This document shows positions 34,001 through 47,677 of a stretch of 64,000 bases of DNA, in pieces; the stretch's first letter is position 1; every line of letters begins with the position of its first letter. The position numbers and the translations under genes are program-made. The notes under the pieces were generated by a model, which saw nothing but the letters and a program-made list of their open reading frames with translations, did no database searches and had not been told where the DNA came from. This DNA comes from Protopterus annectens (taxonomy: Eukaryota; Chordata; Ceratodontiformes; Protopteridae): positions 575,334,247-575,398,246 of the forward strand of contig NC_056749.1 in the NCBI RefSeq assembly GCF_019279795.1. Reading direction: 5' to 3'.

Positions 34001-37000
34001 TACCTTTTGTAGTTAAGGCGTCATTTTGAGGGGATTAAAATCAATTAAAAATAATGAGTGTGTGAGAGTATAATATAAATCATTTTGCATAAAAGATCTT
34101 CAAAGTAAACCACATTTCTACACACTCTGTACTATATATACAAAGAATACACTTACTCTGCTATAAATCATGGAATACTTTACATGTAGAAGCTGTTCAA
34201 ATCAACATCACATACAAGACCATGCAAGCCCGAAAGGTGCTTTAAAACCATAACTAATAAAAGAAAAATGCACAAGAGATTTCAAATGTTTCAATAAAAG
34301 ATAATTTCACAAATGAAATATAAGACCCTGTCACGTGCATTAGGTTAGATGGCTAGAAAGTTGGATTTCCTCAAACTCAATAACTTGCATTTCTCTTGCA
34401 TTGGATTTTTGATAGATACCCTAATCTTTATGGATATCACTTTGGTAGACAACCCTGTATTTCCAATAGTCTAACATTCCTACTATGCTGTATGTAAGAA
34501 ATATGCATGTCTGGAACTGCCCTATGGTGGCTCTAATAAACTAAAGGACTACTTGAGAGATTTGATCTACATCTTCTTTGTCTCATCTGCATTGTCTTCG
34601 TCTACATGTTGATTCTGCCTGATTTTGCTTGTACCATTGACCTGCCCACCCAAACACCAGGGGTGAAGGTTTTACTGAGATTTTTGCTGAGATTTCTGTA
34701 GCACCAGCGACTGTGACCACTGGCCCACTGAGAGGAACCACTAACCCACAAGGCTCTCTTGGCATCTGGGGGTTACAACTTTGTTTCCACTGTTTTTTCT
34801 ACTGTTTCTTCCTCAGGGCTTCGGTCACACATTCCAGTAAGGTGGGCTTCTGCCTGGCAGCCTAGGCCTGACCCAAGTGGACGTCACCACACACTCCTAG
34901 TGCTAAAGGGGCCTCCCTAGCAAAAGAGCTGCTCTTTTTGAGACAATAGATCTGTAACACTGCGGCTCCTCCACAGGTGCCCGCATTGCTGCCTCCACAG
35001 GGGTATTTCACTTGGCATTTTTCCCTCCCTGCTGGGAGGCCTTTACCCCTCCACCTATCAGCTACCTCATCCAGCCTTGTTCTGTGAACGATGTGACCGA
35101 ACTGTCAATGACTTTCCTATACAACAAAAGTACATGTGTGTTAAATCTTACCATAGTGGTAAATGTCCTTCTCTTCACCGTTGTAGTATTCATAACACTA
35201 GGAAAGCCCCTGCCAAGGGCAGCCTGACATCCAGCCAGTATACCAAAGTCTTCAGGTTGCTTTAAGGTACGCTGTGCATCACACATATGCTCCTCATGTA
35301 GCATAGGGCATTAAGATGACATCCAGACATAATGAAAGCCTCAGTAGGATCACTAGTCCAAGGAAAAAAGTAGCAGTGAGTACATCCAGAAGAATCCAGA
35401 AGAGAAATGGACCAGGGAGAGGAGGGAGGGAGTGAATACTGCAACAGTGAAGAGAAGGATATCTACGGTTATGGTAAGATTTTACACAACTGTATCTTGT
35501 CCTTCCATTTCACTGTTGCAGTATTCATTACACTAGGGAGAGTGCCAAAGGTCAGGAAGAAGAGAGGGAAGAGAAAGGACCAGCACAGCCCTCTAAGAAG
35601 CCATGAAGGATGACCCTAGCAAAACCAGCTGTAGTTCTGGAGATTCCATCCAACTTGTAGTGCTTGGTAAATGTATGCACAGAAGTCCAGGTAGCTGCCT
35701 CAAGAATAGAGTTAGTATCCGAACCCTTGAAAAAAGAGCCAAAAGAAGGCACAGCTGTAGTAGAATGAGATGGAAGGGGGGGGTGAAAAGAGAGCCCCGG
35801 ATTTAGAGACAAGTGCTGAATCCACCAGTGAAGTGCCTTCTTGAGACAAGGTAGAAGAGGAACTACAAATTCTAGGACATTCGCATGTTGAAGCCAGACT
35901 GACTCAGAAACCACTGAAATTTTCTCATGTTGAGTATGGCCAGAGGGAGCATAAGGATGGTCGATGTCATGAACCCCAGAGCTCTCAGAAACTCCCTGGC
36001 TGTGACAGAGGCCAAGGAAGATGAGTGTGAGAGAAGGAAATGAGTGTTAAGGCTTTGGGAGGAGGCAGGGATGCCAGCATAGGCACAGTCTGGATCCTGC
36101 ACCCCAGAAAAACATGGTCCTGAGAAGGAGTCAGAAAAGACTTTCTAAAGTTAATTGTGAACCCCAGGCTTTGCAGAAGAGAAATGGCAAAATAAAGATT
36201 TTGCAACAAGATCTCTAGAAAGGATGCCTGAAACAAGAAGTCATTCAAGTAAGGAAAGACTTGGATCCCGTGAAGCCTGTAAAAAGCAATCACAAGAGCG
36301 AGGCATTTGGTGAATACCCCTGAGGCAGTAGAAAGGCCAAAGGGCAAAGCAGATAAATGAAAATGCCAGGAAGCAACAGAGAAGTTTAAACTTCCTGAAA
36401 AGTGGATGAATAGGGATGTGGAGATAAGCATCCTTCAGATCCAGAGACACCATATAAGCCTGGGGAAGGAAAAGAGGAAACAAAGTCTGAAGGGACAACA
36501 TTCAGAAGGAGAGCACATTCAGATAAGTGTTTAGATGAGAGAGGTCTAGAATTGGTCTCCAAGTACCCTCTTTCCTGGGCACTAAAAACATTCTAGAGTA
36601 AAAACCCCTCCCCCTTTGGGACCCAGGCACCTCCTGAATAGTACCATGAGTCAAAAAATCCTGACGCACCCCTGGAAACAAGGAGAGAGAGGCAAATACA
36701 AAGAGGAAAGTGGCTGGGAGGAATATGATAGTCAGAGAGCACCTGGTTTATCAAGAAAAGGAGACTTCTGAGGCACAGAAGTCTGAGTAGCCTTCACAAG
36801 AGGAACCTCTTACCACCCTTTTTACCCTTAGGAGGAGGGCGAGATTACCTATGAACAAAATCTGACTTACTGGGGTAATTTCTCTGAAACTTAGGCACAG
36901 GAGAAACATACAAGTTTAAGTTCCTGTAAAGCCTTGCCCTTATCCTGAAGGGACTTAAATAAATAAGCAGCAGCTTCATCAAACAAGTGTTTATTTTCTA

Positions 37001-40000
37001 GAGGGGCATCCATCAAACTTAGCCTTGATATCATCAGACAAAGGTTAAAGCTGAAACCAAGAATACCTCTTTATTACTGACCTAAAAGCAGCAGCCCTAG
37101 ATGATGCATCTACTGCATCATAACGACACTTGATGGAATGATGAGCCACCTGGGAGGAAGTCCTTAACAGGGAAAGGGTAGAAGTTTTATCCTCAGAGTC
37201 TAAAAGGTCAGAAATAAACTGACAGGCCTGGGAAAGGACAGCCAACAAGTATCTGGACATATGGTTCTGTAATTAATAGCCCTAAAAGCAAAGGTAGCAG
37301 AGGTATAAACCATGTAGAGCAGCCTTTCCATGGTTCTGCTTTATTTATCAAAAGGCAGTCACTTAGAAGGAAACAATTGAGATGGCTTGTCAGAAGCTAC
37401 AGACACCACCGAGGGGTCAGCAGAAGAACACCTGTACAAGAACTTAAAGTCCTCGGGCAACCTATAGACTCTATCAGGTTTCTTGGGGGCAATGAGCTGA
37501 GAGTCTGGAGCCTTAAATGTGTCCAGCAAGGCAGCAAAGACAGGAGAAATAGTAAATGGTCTTGGAGAATCTATCTGTAGTAACTCATAATACCTTTTTT
37601 GTGTCCTGAGCACAATCTAATTTAAAGAAGTCCATCATCCTACATATTGTGTCCCCAAAGGAAAACTCTTCAAAGGGAGTAACAGGACTTGTAGATTCCT
37701 CCTCCTCAAAGCCATAATCCAATGGAGAGGGAATCTGAGAAGAGTAAGCAAGGGATTCCCAGGACAGCATTCAATAACAGTATTAGGGGCTTCTTCTTTG
37801 ACTAAGATTTGAGGAACACCCCTAGCCCCCTCAGAGATAATCAGCCATGGTTCCCCATGAAAGTCCAAAGCAGATGTCTGCAGTGTCTCCTTGGAAGTCA
37901 TTAAAGTTGGGTCCCAGCCAGCCTCCAACCTGATTGTAGCAGAGGAATCCAACAGTAAAGCCGGGTATTCACTCACCTCAAGAGAGACATACAGCAGAGG
38001 CTAAACAAAAGAAGAGTCCAGTGTAGGTTTGTTGGTCTTCTTCTTCACAGACAGCTGTCCCTTGGAATGGGAAGTCCCTCCATCATGTCCTTAGCAAGAA
38101 GCTTAAGACTTTAGTTTTCAAGATAAAGCACCAAAGAAGAAAGTCTACTATGAAGGGTCTTAGGAACAAAGGCCTGACAGAACAGGCCGTATGGTCATAC
38201 AAGATGCCAAGGCAAAACAGACACTGTTCATGGCAGTCTTTATGAGGTATCTGTCTCCCACAATGGCATTTACCCTTCTTGGAGGACATGCAACCCCACA
38301 ACCAGCAAAATAATAAAATAAAGAGTAAAACAAAACACCAACAGGGCACTTATCTGCAACACATTGGTGAACCAACAACGGAACAGGCATTGAGACCGAC
38401 AAGCAAGAGATGGCATTTGGACTGGTGGCACTGAAATCTGAGGATGGTATGTCTGAACATCATATTTATGCCCTATGCTACACAAGGAGCATACACATGA
38501 TGTATTACATAGCTTAAAGTAATCTAAAGGCTTTAGTATACTGGCCTGACGTTAGGCCGCCATTGGCAGGAGATTCCATCGTGTTATGAATATATGCAAC
38601 AGTAAATGGAAGGACATCTAGAAAATCAGGCCAGTATACAAAAAGAAAATATTCTGCCAATGATTCTTAGCTTTGGCAAAAGTACGCTTTCTGATCAACA
38701 AACCTATGAGAAAACTACAGGTCACTAAAACAAAAGAGGGAAAATACAAAGAAAAAAAACACTGTAGTGTGAAGAAACGGCACACGAGGAATTTAAGACA
38801 ATCATCCTACCTGGTAGATAGAGCACACAGAGATCCGACTGCTACAGCGTAACGGGCTGGGTCCCAGTCAATATAACTGAATGCCTCAGGAAGGGGACTT
38901 TCTTTGTTTAGCATATAATATGGCATCATGAGGGTCAGAGCAGCAGACACTCCAAAGTAAGCCAAAGAGCAGATCAGCAATGATACAATGATTCCAATAG
39001 GAATGGAGCGCTGTGGGGTTTTGGCCTCTTCTCCTAGTAAGTGAAAGAGAAAAACATGATAGTCTTGGATTGAAAATGAACCACAAATAACAGAGATTTA
39101 TGTTCATAAGCATACATACCACTGAACAAAATTCACACATTCATTCAAAAACTTGTGTGACATTCCAAAGAACGTGGAATGGCTGTCCACTAATAGATAT
39201 TTTGGTTCTTATTTACAGAACTCATCTTCAAGTAGATTTACCTTCTTACTCACTACATATCACCATCTTGTAGTCTACATTCTCAGCATGAAGGTGCCAA
39301 TATACTGTGCTCTCTGCCAACTTTTCAACAGCTAAAACAGTCCTGTAGAATCCAAAGTGCTCAAAGCCTATCTGTATTGCAGGTTTTACCAGATGCCATA
39401 TTAAACACGCCAGTTAAATGTCACACTTTTAGCTGCCATGAATATACTGCCTGCAATGTTACTTAATATTGTGTTTGTGTATGATGCACTTCTATGTAGC
39501 TCAGTACCATATTAATTCTGCCATGCTATAATTCTGTACTATTGTCTACTCCTTTTTGTTAATTCTTGCAAAAGTATATTTTGCTATGCGGCATGTTATG
39601 CCATTTAGTTATTTTAAGTTCTCTCTGTACCGCTCATTGAGTGGGTAGCAACATCTGAACCCTCTTGCCCATATCAAACAAGGAGCTCAGGGATGACAAT
39701 TTAGCAAGAAACCTCTGTCAGTAATCTCTACATCTCTGCTTCTATTAGTATAATATGGGGAAATTAGCCAAATACACAACTGAAGATTAGTTTCACGTTT
39801 GGAAGTCATTTATGCAATGTATTTCAAATACTTCATCTAAGCATTACACTGCTTAATAATGGCTACACAATATTACAGTGTTTTATCTAAGGCCACTGGT
39901 GATTAACGGCAGCAACCATCTCAGCCCACCTCTACTAGCTAGTGTTCACTTTGGTGACCTACCTGTTGTAGCAATGCAGTCAAATCCCACAAAGGCATAG

Positions 40001-43000
40001 AAGCAGGTCGCAGATCCTGTTAGAATCCCCTGGAATCCAAAAGGTGCAAAACCACCCGCACCCACCTCGCCAAAGCTGCAGATACAAACATAGTGTAAAG
40101 TCAATATCAAAGAACACACCATATTCTTTGCTTTAACAACTAGACTCAAAAATTGTAAAAATTCCAGAGTAGAACAAGCAAAATACCTTCATGCTACTAT
40201 AACATTACAATTCACTGGATCCCATCCAAGTAGCTATTTTTTTTATTTATTTTTATTTTACATTTGTTAACTGGGGGTGTCTTACTGAGCCGTAAAGGCC
40301 CTTTTTCAGCAGAGGCCAGGGGAGAAAACCTCCACATAGAAAAATTACAGGTACATTTAGATATTTAGACATGTATACACACAAATTGCAATAGACATGT
40401 TTTTACAGTGGTATGCAGCACATCAACAGTTACAGTGGAGAGAACAAACAAGAAAATATTAATTTAAAAATAAATAAAAATAAAGTTAATTAATAGATTT
40501 GTTGTGTACAGATGAAATTTGGAACATAGGTAGAATACATGCATAGTACACAGGTACAGTACATACATTGTACATTAGCCAGTGTTTGTGAGTAAGAGTG
40601 AAAACTATTATCAAGTACTCTAGGTTTAGTATGTGTACCTTTCTCTAGCCTGGGGAGCAGTCATGACACTGCCAACTTTGCTTGAGGTGTTGCCTAATGA
40701 GGTTTTTAAAGGAGGCTTTGGACAATGTGTTTTGTATGATAGTGGGGAGAGAGTTCCATTTTTTAGCCACTGAACTACTATATAGTGTGTCTCCAAAACT
40801 ATTGTAGCTGTTGGTGACTTCTAGTAGTAGTTTGCTTGATGATCTAAGAGGCCTTTTGGGTGAGTGATGCTGTACTAGGTTTGAGGGCAGGAACTTATTG
40901 GGGAGGTAAGAGATAGAATGACAGAGGCAGAGCTGATTGTAGGTTAGGAAGTTGGGCAGTTCAAGCCAGTAGAGCTGTCTCAAAGCAGTACACTGATGAG
41001 TTCTATATGAGCAAGTTGCAAAGCGGGCAATTCTGTTATAGCAGGCTTCCATTATGCTTAGTTCAGTTTTGTTAAGATTAGTCAGAATGGGAGATGCATA
41101 GAGTAGGGGTGGATAGAAGTTGGGAGCGAGCAATGGCTGATCTTGTGTTGTTGGTAAGAAATTGTTTGATACAGTAGAGTGATCCCAGTTTGGCATTTAC
41201 TTTTTTAATAGTTAAGATGAGATAACTATCTAGTTTTAGGTGGGAGTCAATGGTTATTCCCAATAGCTTACCCTGTGCCACTGGGGCGACTGGAGTAGCA
41301 TTTGTGGAGTAGATAGTGAATAGACTGTTATCAGTGTTTTTTGTTAGAACTGGTTATAATCAGAAGCTGAGTTTTCTTTGGATTGAGGATAAATTGGGCT
41401 TTGGTAAGGTAGTTTTCAATGCCAGAGAATGCTAGCTGAGTTGTTTGCAGGAGAGTGGGAATGTTTTGTGCAGCACAGATTAAGGTAGTATTGTCTGTAT
41501 ACTGAATGATATATGCATGCTGTGTGGAGGTATGGAGGTCATTTGTGAAGACTGTGAATAGTAGTGGTCCTAAGATAGAACCCTGTGGGACTCCTATAGT
41601 TATGGGCAGCTGAGGAAAGATAGAATTTTCCCATTTTACAGCTTGGTACCTGTCAATTAAGTAGCTTTGGAACCAGGTAAGAGTGGAATTTGATAGGTGA
41701 TATTGGTTTAGTTTGTTTAGCAGAATTTGATGCAAGACTGTGTCAAATGCTTTGGACATATCCAAAAAAAGAGTTGACACCTGCAGGCCTGGATCCCATC
41801 CAAGTAGCTATTTTTTTTATTTATTTTTATTTTACATTTGTTAACTGGGGGTGTCTTACTGAGCCGTAAAGGCCCTTTTCAGCAGAGGCCAGGGGAGAAA
41901 ACCTCCACATAGAAAAATTACAGGTACATTTAGATATTTAGACATGTATACACACAAATTGCAATAGACATGTTTTTACAGTGGTATGCAGCACATCAAC
42001 AGTTACAGTGGAGAGAACAAACAAGAAAATATTAATTTAAAAATAAATAAAAATAAAGTTAATTAATAGATTTGTTGTGTACAGATGAAATTTGGAACAT
42101 AGATAGAATGCATGCATAGTACACAGGTACAGTACATACATTGTACATTAGCCAGTGTTTGTGAGTAAGAGTGAAAACTATTATCAAGTACTCTAGGTTT
42201 AGTATGTGTACCTTTCTCTAGCCTGGGGAGCAGTCATGACACTGCCAACTTTGCTTGAGGTGTTGCCTAATGAGGTTTTTAAAGGAGGCTTTGGACAATG
42301 TGTTTTGTATGATAGTGGGGAGAGAGTTCCATTTTTTAGCCACTGAACTACTATATAGTGTGTCTCCAAAACTATTGTAGCTGTTGGTGACTTCTAGTAG
42401 TAGTTTGCTTGATGATCTAAGAGGCCTTTTGGGTGAGTGATGCTGTACTAGGTTTGAGGGCAGGAACTTATTGGGGAGGTAAGAGATAGAATGACAGAGG
42501 CAGAGCTGATTGTAGGTTAGGAAGTTGGGCAGTTCAAGCCAGTAGAGCTGTCTCAACGCAGTACACTGATGAGTTCTATATGAGCAAGTTGCAAAGCGGG
42601 CAATTCTGTTATAGCAGGCTTCCATTATGCTTAGTTCAGTTTTGTTAAGATTAGTCAGAATGGGAGATGCATAGAGTAGGGGTGGATAGAAGTTGGGAGC
42701 GAGCAATGGCTGATCTTGTGTTGTTGGTAAGAAATTGTTTGATACAGTAGAGTGATCCCAGTTTGGCATTTACTTTTTTAATAGTTAAGATGAGATAACT
42801 ATCTAGTTTTAGGTGGGAGTCAATGGTTATTCCCAATAGCTTACCCTGTGCCACTGGGGCGACTGGAGTAGCATTTGTGGAGTAGATAGTGAATAGACTG
42901 TTATCAGTGTTTTTTGTTAGAACTGGTTATAATCAGAAGCTGAGTTTTCTTTGGATTGAGGATAAATTGGGCTTTGGTAAGGTAGTTTTCAATGCCAGAG

Positions 43001-46000
43001 AATGCTAGCTGAGTTGTTTGCAGGAGAGTGGGAATGTTTTGTGCAGCACAGATTAAGGTAGTATTGTCTGTATACTGAATGATATATGCATGCTGTGTGG
43101 AGGTATGGAGGTCATTTGTGAAGACTGTGAATAGTAGTGGTCCTAAGATAGAACCCTGTGGGACTCCTATAGTTATGGGCAGCTGAGGAAAGATAGAATT
43201 TTCCCATTTTACAGCTTGGTACCTGTCAATTAAGTAGCTTTGGAACCAGGTAAGAGTGGAATTTGATAGGTGATATTGGTTTAGTTTGTTTAGCAGAATT
43301 TGATGCAAGACTGTGTCAAATGCTTTGGACATATCCAAAAAAAGAGTTGACACCTGCAGGCCTTCATTTTTGAGATGGTTTACTGTGTCTGTGAAGCACA
43401 GGAGGGCTGTAGTGGTACTATGGGCAGGTCTGCAACCATCTTGAGTAGGTGACAAGATGTTGCTGTCTAGGAGATATTTTGGCACCTGGGTATGGATGCA
43501 TTATTCTAGGATTTTAGCCAGTGGGAGAGTAAAGCAATGGGTCTGTAGGTATTAAGTTCAGTGGAGGTCCCGCCTTTATGTATGGGTGTAACAAAGGATA
43601 TTTTCCAGAGTTTGGGCACATAGATTTCAACAACTGATCTGTTTATGAGAGTGGAGATTGGGATAGCAATAGCATGTGCTGTGAGTTTCTAGAAATAGCT
43701 GAGGAGTAGGTTGGTTGCTGTTGATGAGGTTTTTCGTTTGGAGAGCATGCTTTTGATTGAAGTGGTGGAAACTGTTTTGAGGGTAAAGCTTGTATTAGTG
43801 TTATTTGTGCTGGGGGGATAGTCAGGTTGGAACTGTCCTGAAATACTAAGGATAGAATTGAGTTCACAAAGTGGGAGTTGAATTGTGTTTCGATGGAAAC
43901 TTTAGTGTCAGGGGTGGTTGGTTTGGGGGTAGCCTTTTGGGTGGGTTTTAGTAGCTGGTTTACATTTTTACAAACTTTTGGGGGGTTGTGTTGGTATTTA
44001 GTTTGTAATGTCGTGTAGTAGAATTTTTTTGTCCAGCCTAATGCACTTTTTTCCACAGTTACGCAGTTCTTGGTACTTATTTAGGCTTTGTATTTCTTTG
44101 GCTTTTTGATAGTAAAACCAGGCAGTGTCTCTGGACTTGAGGATTTGTTTGGTTTCTTTACTGAGCCAGGGGTTAGTAGAGGTTCTAACCTTGATTTTGC
44201 GCAATGGAGCGACAGTGTCTAGGTGTTGTAGAAATGTTTTGTTGAAATATGCTACAGCCTGGTCAAGTGGGAAGGTTTTTATGGGGGGGTCCAGTCACAA
44301 TTACAGAGTAAAGTATTGAGGACCTCAGGAAATACATTTTTTGTGTTTCTAGTGGATTTATAGTTAGTGGTTTTGCATATGCTTGTTCTACTGAATATAA
44401 AGTATATTATGTTGTGGTCACTTAATGTGTCTGGGAAACTGCCTGTGTCAGGGTACAATGTAGGGTTGTTAGTTATGACCCAGTCAAGGATGGATTCCTT
44501 TTTAGATTTTTTATCACATCTAGCTGGATTTTGGACTAGCTGCTGGTAGCCATTGAGATTTATTAGATTACTTGGTGGTTCTGATAAACAGGTGAACCAA
44601 TCTAGGTTGAAATCCTCAAGAATAAGGGTTTCTTATAAGTATGTGGAAGAACACCAGGATAAGAAGTCTTCAAGGCTAGCAGGTGTATTACCAGGTGGAA
44701 TATAGATCACAATTGTGGTGATGACCTTTTTAAGATGAAGTTGAAGTTGTGAGATAAGTATGTCCCAATTATTGGGAGAGGGGTAGGAGTTTGGTAACTG
44801 ATGTACAGTTAAGTTGAACTTATACAGTAAGGCAGTTCCACCCCCTTTACAAAGTGGTCTGTCTTGTCTAATGATATTGTAGCCAGTAGGGAGAAATGCT
44901 GAGTTAGCTATGTTTTTATTTAGCCAGGTTTCTGTTAAAGCAACTATGTCTGGGGAGTAGTGTGTTATTGTGGCCTGGAGTTCAGGTATTTTATTTTTGA
45001 TACTTCTAATATTAATATTTAGCATTAAAAGATGGTTAGTTTTGCTGCTGTCATTGATTTGTCCAGGGATAAAGATAGTGGGGGTGTTATGTCCTGACAT
45101 TTGTGTTGCAGCAGTTAGTGTTGGACAGGGTGGATTTGGGCCTGGGTTGGGGTAGATGTCCCCACTTATGGTGAGCCTGGTGTTAAAATGGTGATACAGA
45201 TGTTGGAGTTTGGTGATGAGTGTGAGAAACTATTGTGTTTTTTTGGAGTAGGAATGAGAGCATATGTATTTAGTTCTGAATTGGTCTGTTATGTAGTTCT
45301 TGAACAATTGTGAGCAGATATGTGCGGTGTCTGTATATGAGAGTGCATAATATAGTGTTGTGCTGCTAAGTTTAGGGATATTGCTAGAGTGATAACTTGT
45401 GGAGTTATAAAGAATTATGAGAAGACAGACTAGACTTAGTTGTGTGATAGTCATGGTTATAAAGTTTAAGTTGGTTCTAGGTGGAGGTGTGGATAGGAAT
45501 TATAGGATTGCACTAGATGTGGAAGGGTAAGTAGTGCGGGGTGATGTAATAATGCCTAGCGGGAAAGAGAGTGTTTGGGAGTATTTTGTGGTGTAGCAAG
45601 TGGGTGTGGTGTAATGTGATCTAACTTGAGGAGCTGTGATTGGTGGAGGTGATGTGAGGTTGAGCTGTGGGTGTGTTTGTGATTACTATAAATGTAGAGG
45701 TAGTGGGGGAGGGAGGGAATTGTGGGCAGGGCAGGGGAGCAGAGAGACCCAAGCGATAGCAAGGGTAAACGAAGTGGGGCAGAGCCCACCAAGACATCAG
45801 CAGGATTCTAATATAGACTTAGTATTGGGGGAGGGGGATAGCACAAGGGGTGTAAACTGGGTGGAATGCAAAGAAACCAGTGAAACGAGAGCCCACCAAG
45901 ACAACAGTAATGGGCAGCACCAAGACAAGAGTAATGGGCACCAAAAAGTAAGTGTTACTTTACAAGGGGGATAGCACAAGGGGTGTAAACCAGGTGGAAT

Positions 46001-47616
46001 GCAAAGAAACCAGTGAAACCAGAGCCCACCAAGACAGGAATAATGACAGCACCAAGACAAGAGTAATGGGCAGCAAAAAGGTAGTGTTACTTTACAAATC
46101 TGAACACTTTAAACAAATGCCTGAGGTCTAATGGCTTACCAGCAAGCAGAATTCAATTGCTGAAGAGCACTTTGTCCTGGTGGGAGACTAGTAATTTAAA
46201 GATGGCGCCATGGTCAGCAGGATTCTAATATAGACTTAGTATTGGGGGAGGGGGATAGCACAAGGGGTGTAAACCAGGTGGAATGCAAAGCAACCAGCGA
46301 AACCAGAGAGGCAATCAGTGGAAATCTGTCAGTGAAGGCCTCAGAGAGGGTGAATAATAATTCAAACTTTAATTGTAAAGTGAAGGAGAGAAGAGACCGC
46401 AATGTTTATTAAGGTTGGAAGTGTGTCTTCACATTGACTTGCTTATTAGTAGCCAGTTTGTGCACAGATTAGAGTAGGGAGATACATTAGCAATGAAAGG
46501 GAATGTATAGAGATGCAAATAAACATGTGGGGCTCAAGTGTTACAAACTAAGGCAGAAAGCACTGAGAGGGCTGCTTGATTGTTAATTTAATCCCAGAGA
46601 TCTGAATTAAATGTATACACTCTATTGGACAGTTAGGATTTCTGCACTAGCTGGGGGGGGGGGACACAAGGCTACAACAGTCAGTTTTATTAGCACACTG
46701 TGAACTACTAAGAAAAACTGCTAATGTTATAGCTTCACTCTCATAACACATATGTACAAGTAGAATGCCTGGGTGGACTGACCCTGCTCTTGAGGCTCAA
46801 AATGTATATCCTTGTTTAGTTCTGCAGTACTGATTCCTTCTTAGATTGTATGGGCGGGGTGGTAGTCACAGACTGCAGAGTTGCTTGAGTGTGCTCCTGC
46901 TCTTGAAGCTCAAAATATATATCCTTGTTTAGTTCTGCAGTACTGATTCCATCTTAGATTGTATGGGTGAGATGGTAGCCGCAGACTGCAGAGTTACTTG
47001 AGTGTGCCAAGTAGAATGCCTGGGTGGACTGACCCTGCTCTTCAGGCTGAAATGTATATCCTTGTTTAGCTCTGCAGTACTGATTCCTTCTTAGATTGTA
47101 TGGGTGGGGTGGTAGCCGCGGACTGCAGAGTTACTTGAGTATACTCAGCTAGCAGAATTCAATTGCTAAAGAGCACTTGTGTCCTGGTGGGAGACCAGTA
47201 ATTTTGAACTAGTAAACTAGTTACTAAAATTATTGTTTTTTTTTACAAGCAACTGTCCCCACACTGAATACTATAATGCCAGACATTAAAACAATTATTT
47301 TTATTGTTGGATGGCATCAAATGAAGCAGTTCTCCATCTGCTCTGTTAAAATGAGCTAGAAACCAAGACATAGGCTCATACTAGGCTAACTGCCCCTGTG
47401 AGTCATTTCAAGCCTAGCCAATTACCCCATGTGAGAATCAAACCATGCACCTTGCGTCTGTAAGGTAAACACCTTAACCATTATGCCATCCTCCCATGCC
47501 CATAAGGTGTATTGTGATTAATCATGTGCTATTTAATCAATATGAGATGAAGTTAAAACATCTAAAGTCTCATGAGGGCACAGTCTCAAAACAGTGACAC
47601 TCCCAAGGTCACTAAG

Positions 47617-47677
<61 letters not shown>

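Larger units (their letters stand above)
35140..38640 (-). mobile_element. DIRS-type retrotransposon fossil with inverted ends
   Basis: Inside an SLC7A3 intron on the same strand. Minus-strand parts in order: gag Cys/His head near 38300-38150 ([25 protein letters not shown]), gag body (37976-37045), reverse transcriptase (36501-35985: [46 protein letters not shown]) and a short C-terminal stretch (35914-35552) that ends with the helix-rich tyrosine recombinase word [16 protein letters not shown]. The end sequence GTCCTTCCATTT-ACTGTTGCA lies on the plus strand near 35498 and inverted near 38620, with a further direct copy at about 35165-35225. Inverted ends plus an extra internal copy near the 3' end are the hallmark of DIRS elements. 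Broken in several places. Confidence 0.8.
40217..45480 (-). mobile_element. CR1/L2-group LINE, dead, with duplicated 3' end
   Basis: Minus strand, in SLC7A3 intron 4. The endonuclease lies at 45100-44633 ([27 protein letters not shown] with the catalytic Glu, GYNIIRQDR). A linker follows, then reverse transcriptase (43485-42904: [28 protein letters not shown]), its C-terminal part (42854-42218), and a 3' untranslated region ending in a T/A-rich tail. The catalytic box reads QYTDNTTLI instead of YADD, and several frame changes and stops split the ORF. The family differs from the CR1-type copies at 1-13 kb. Exact clade is not resolved. A GC-rich 5' part probably continues to about 45800 or further. 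Confidence 0.85.

Noticed and set aside
34583-35444. Possible host exons in the GC-richer DNA near the DIRS element
   Set aside because: Frames are short, unlinked by splice sites in phase, and do not match any missing part of SLC7A3, which is complete without them.
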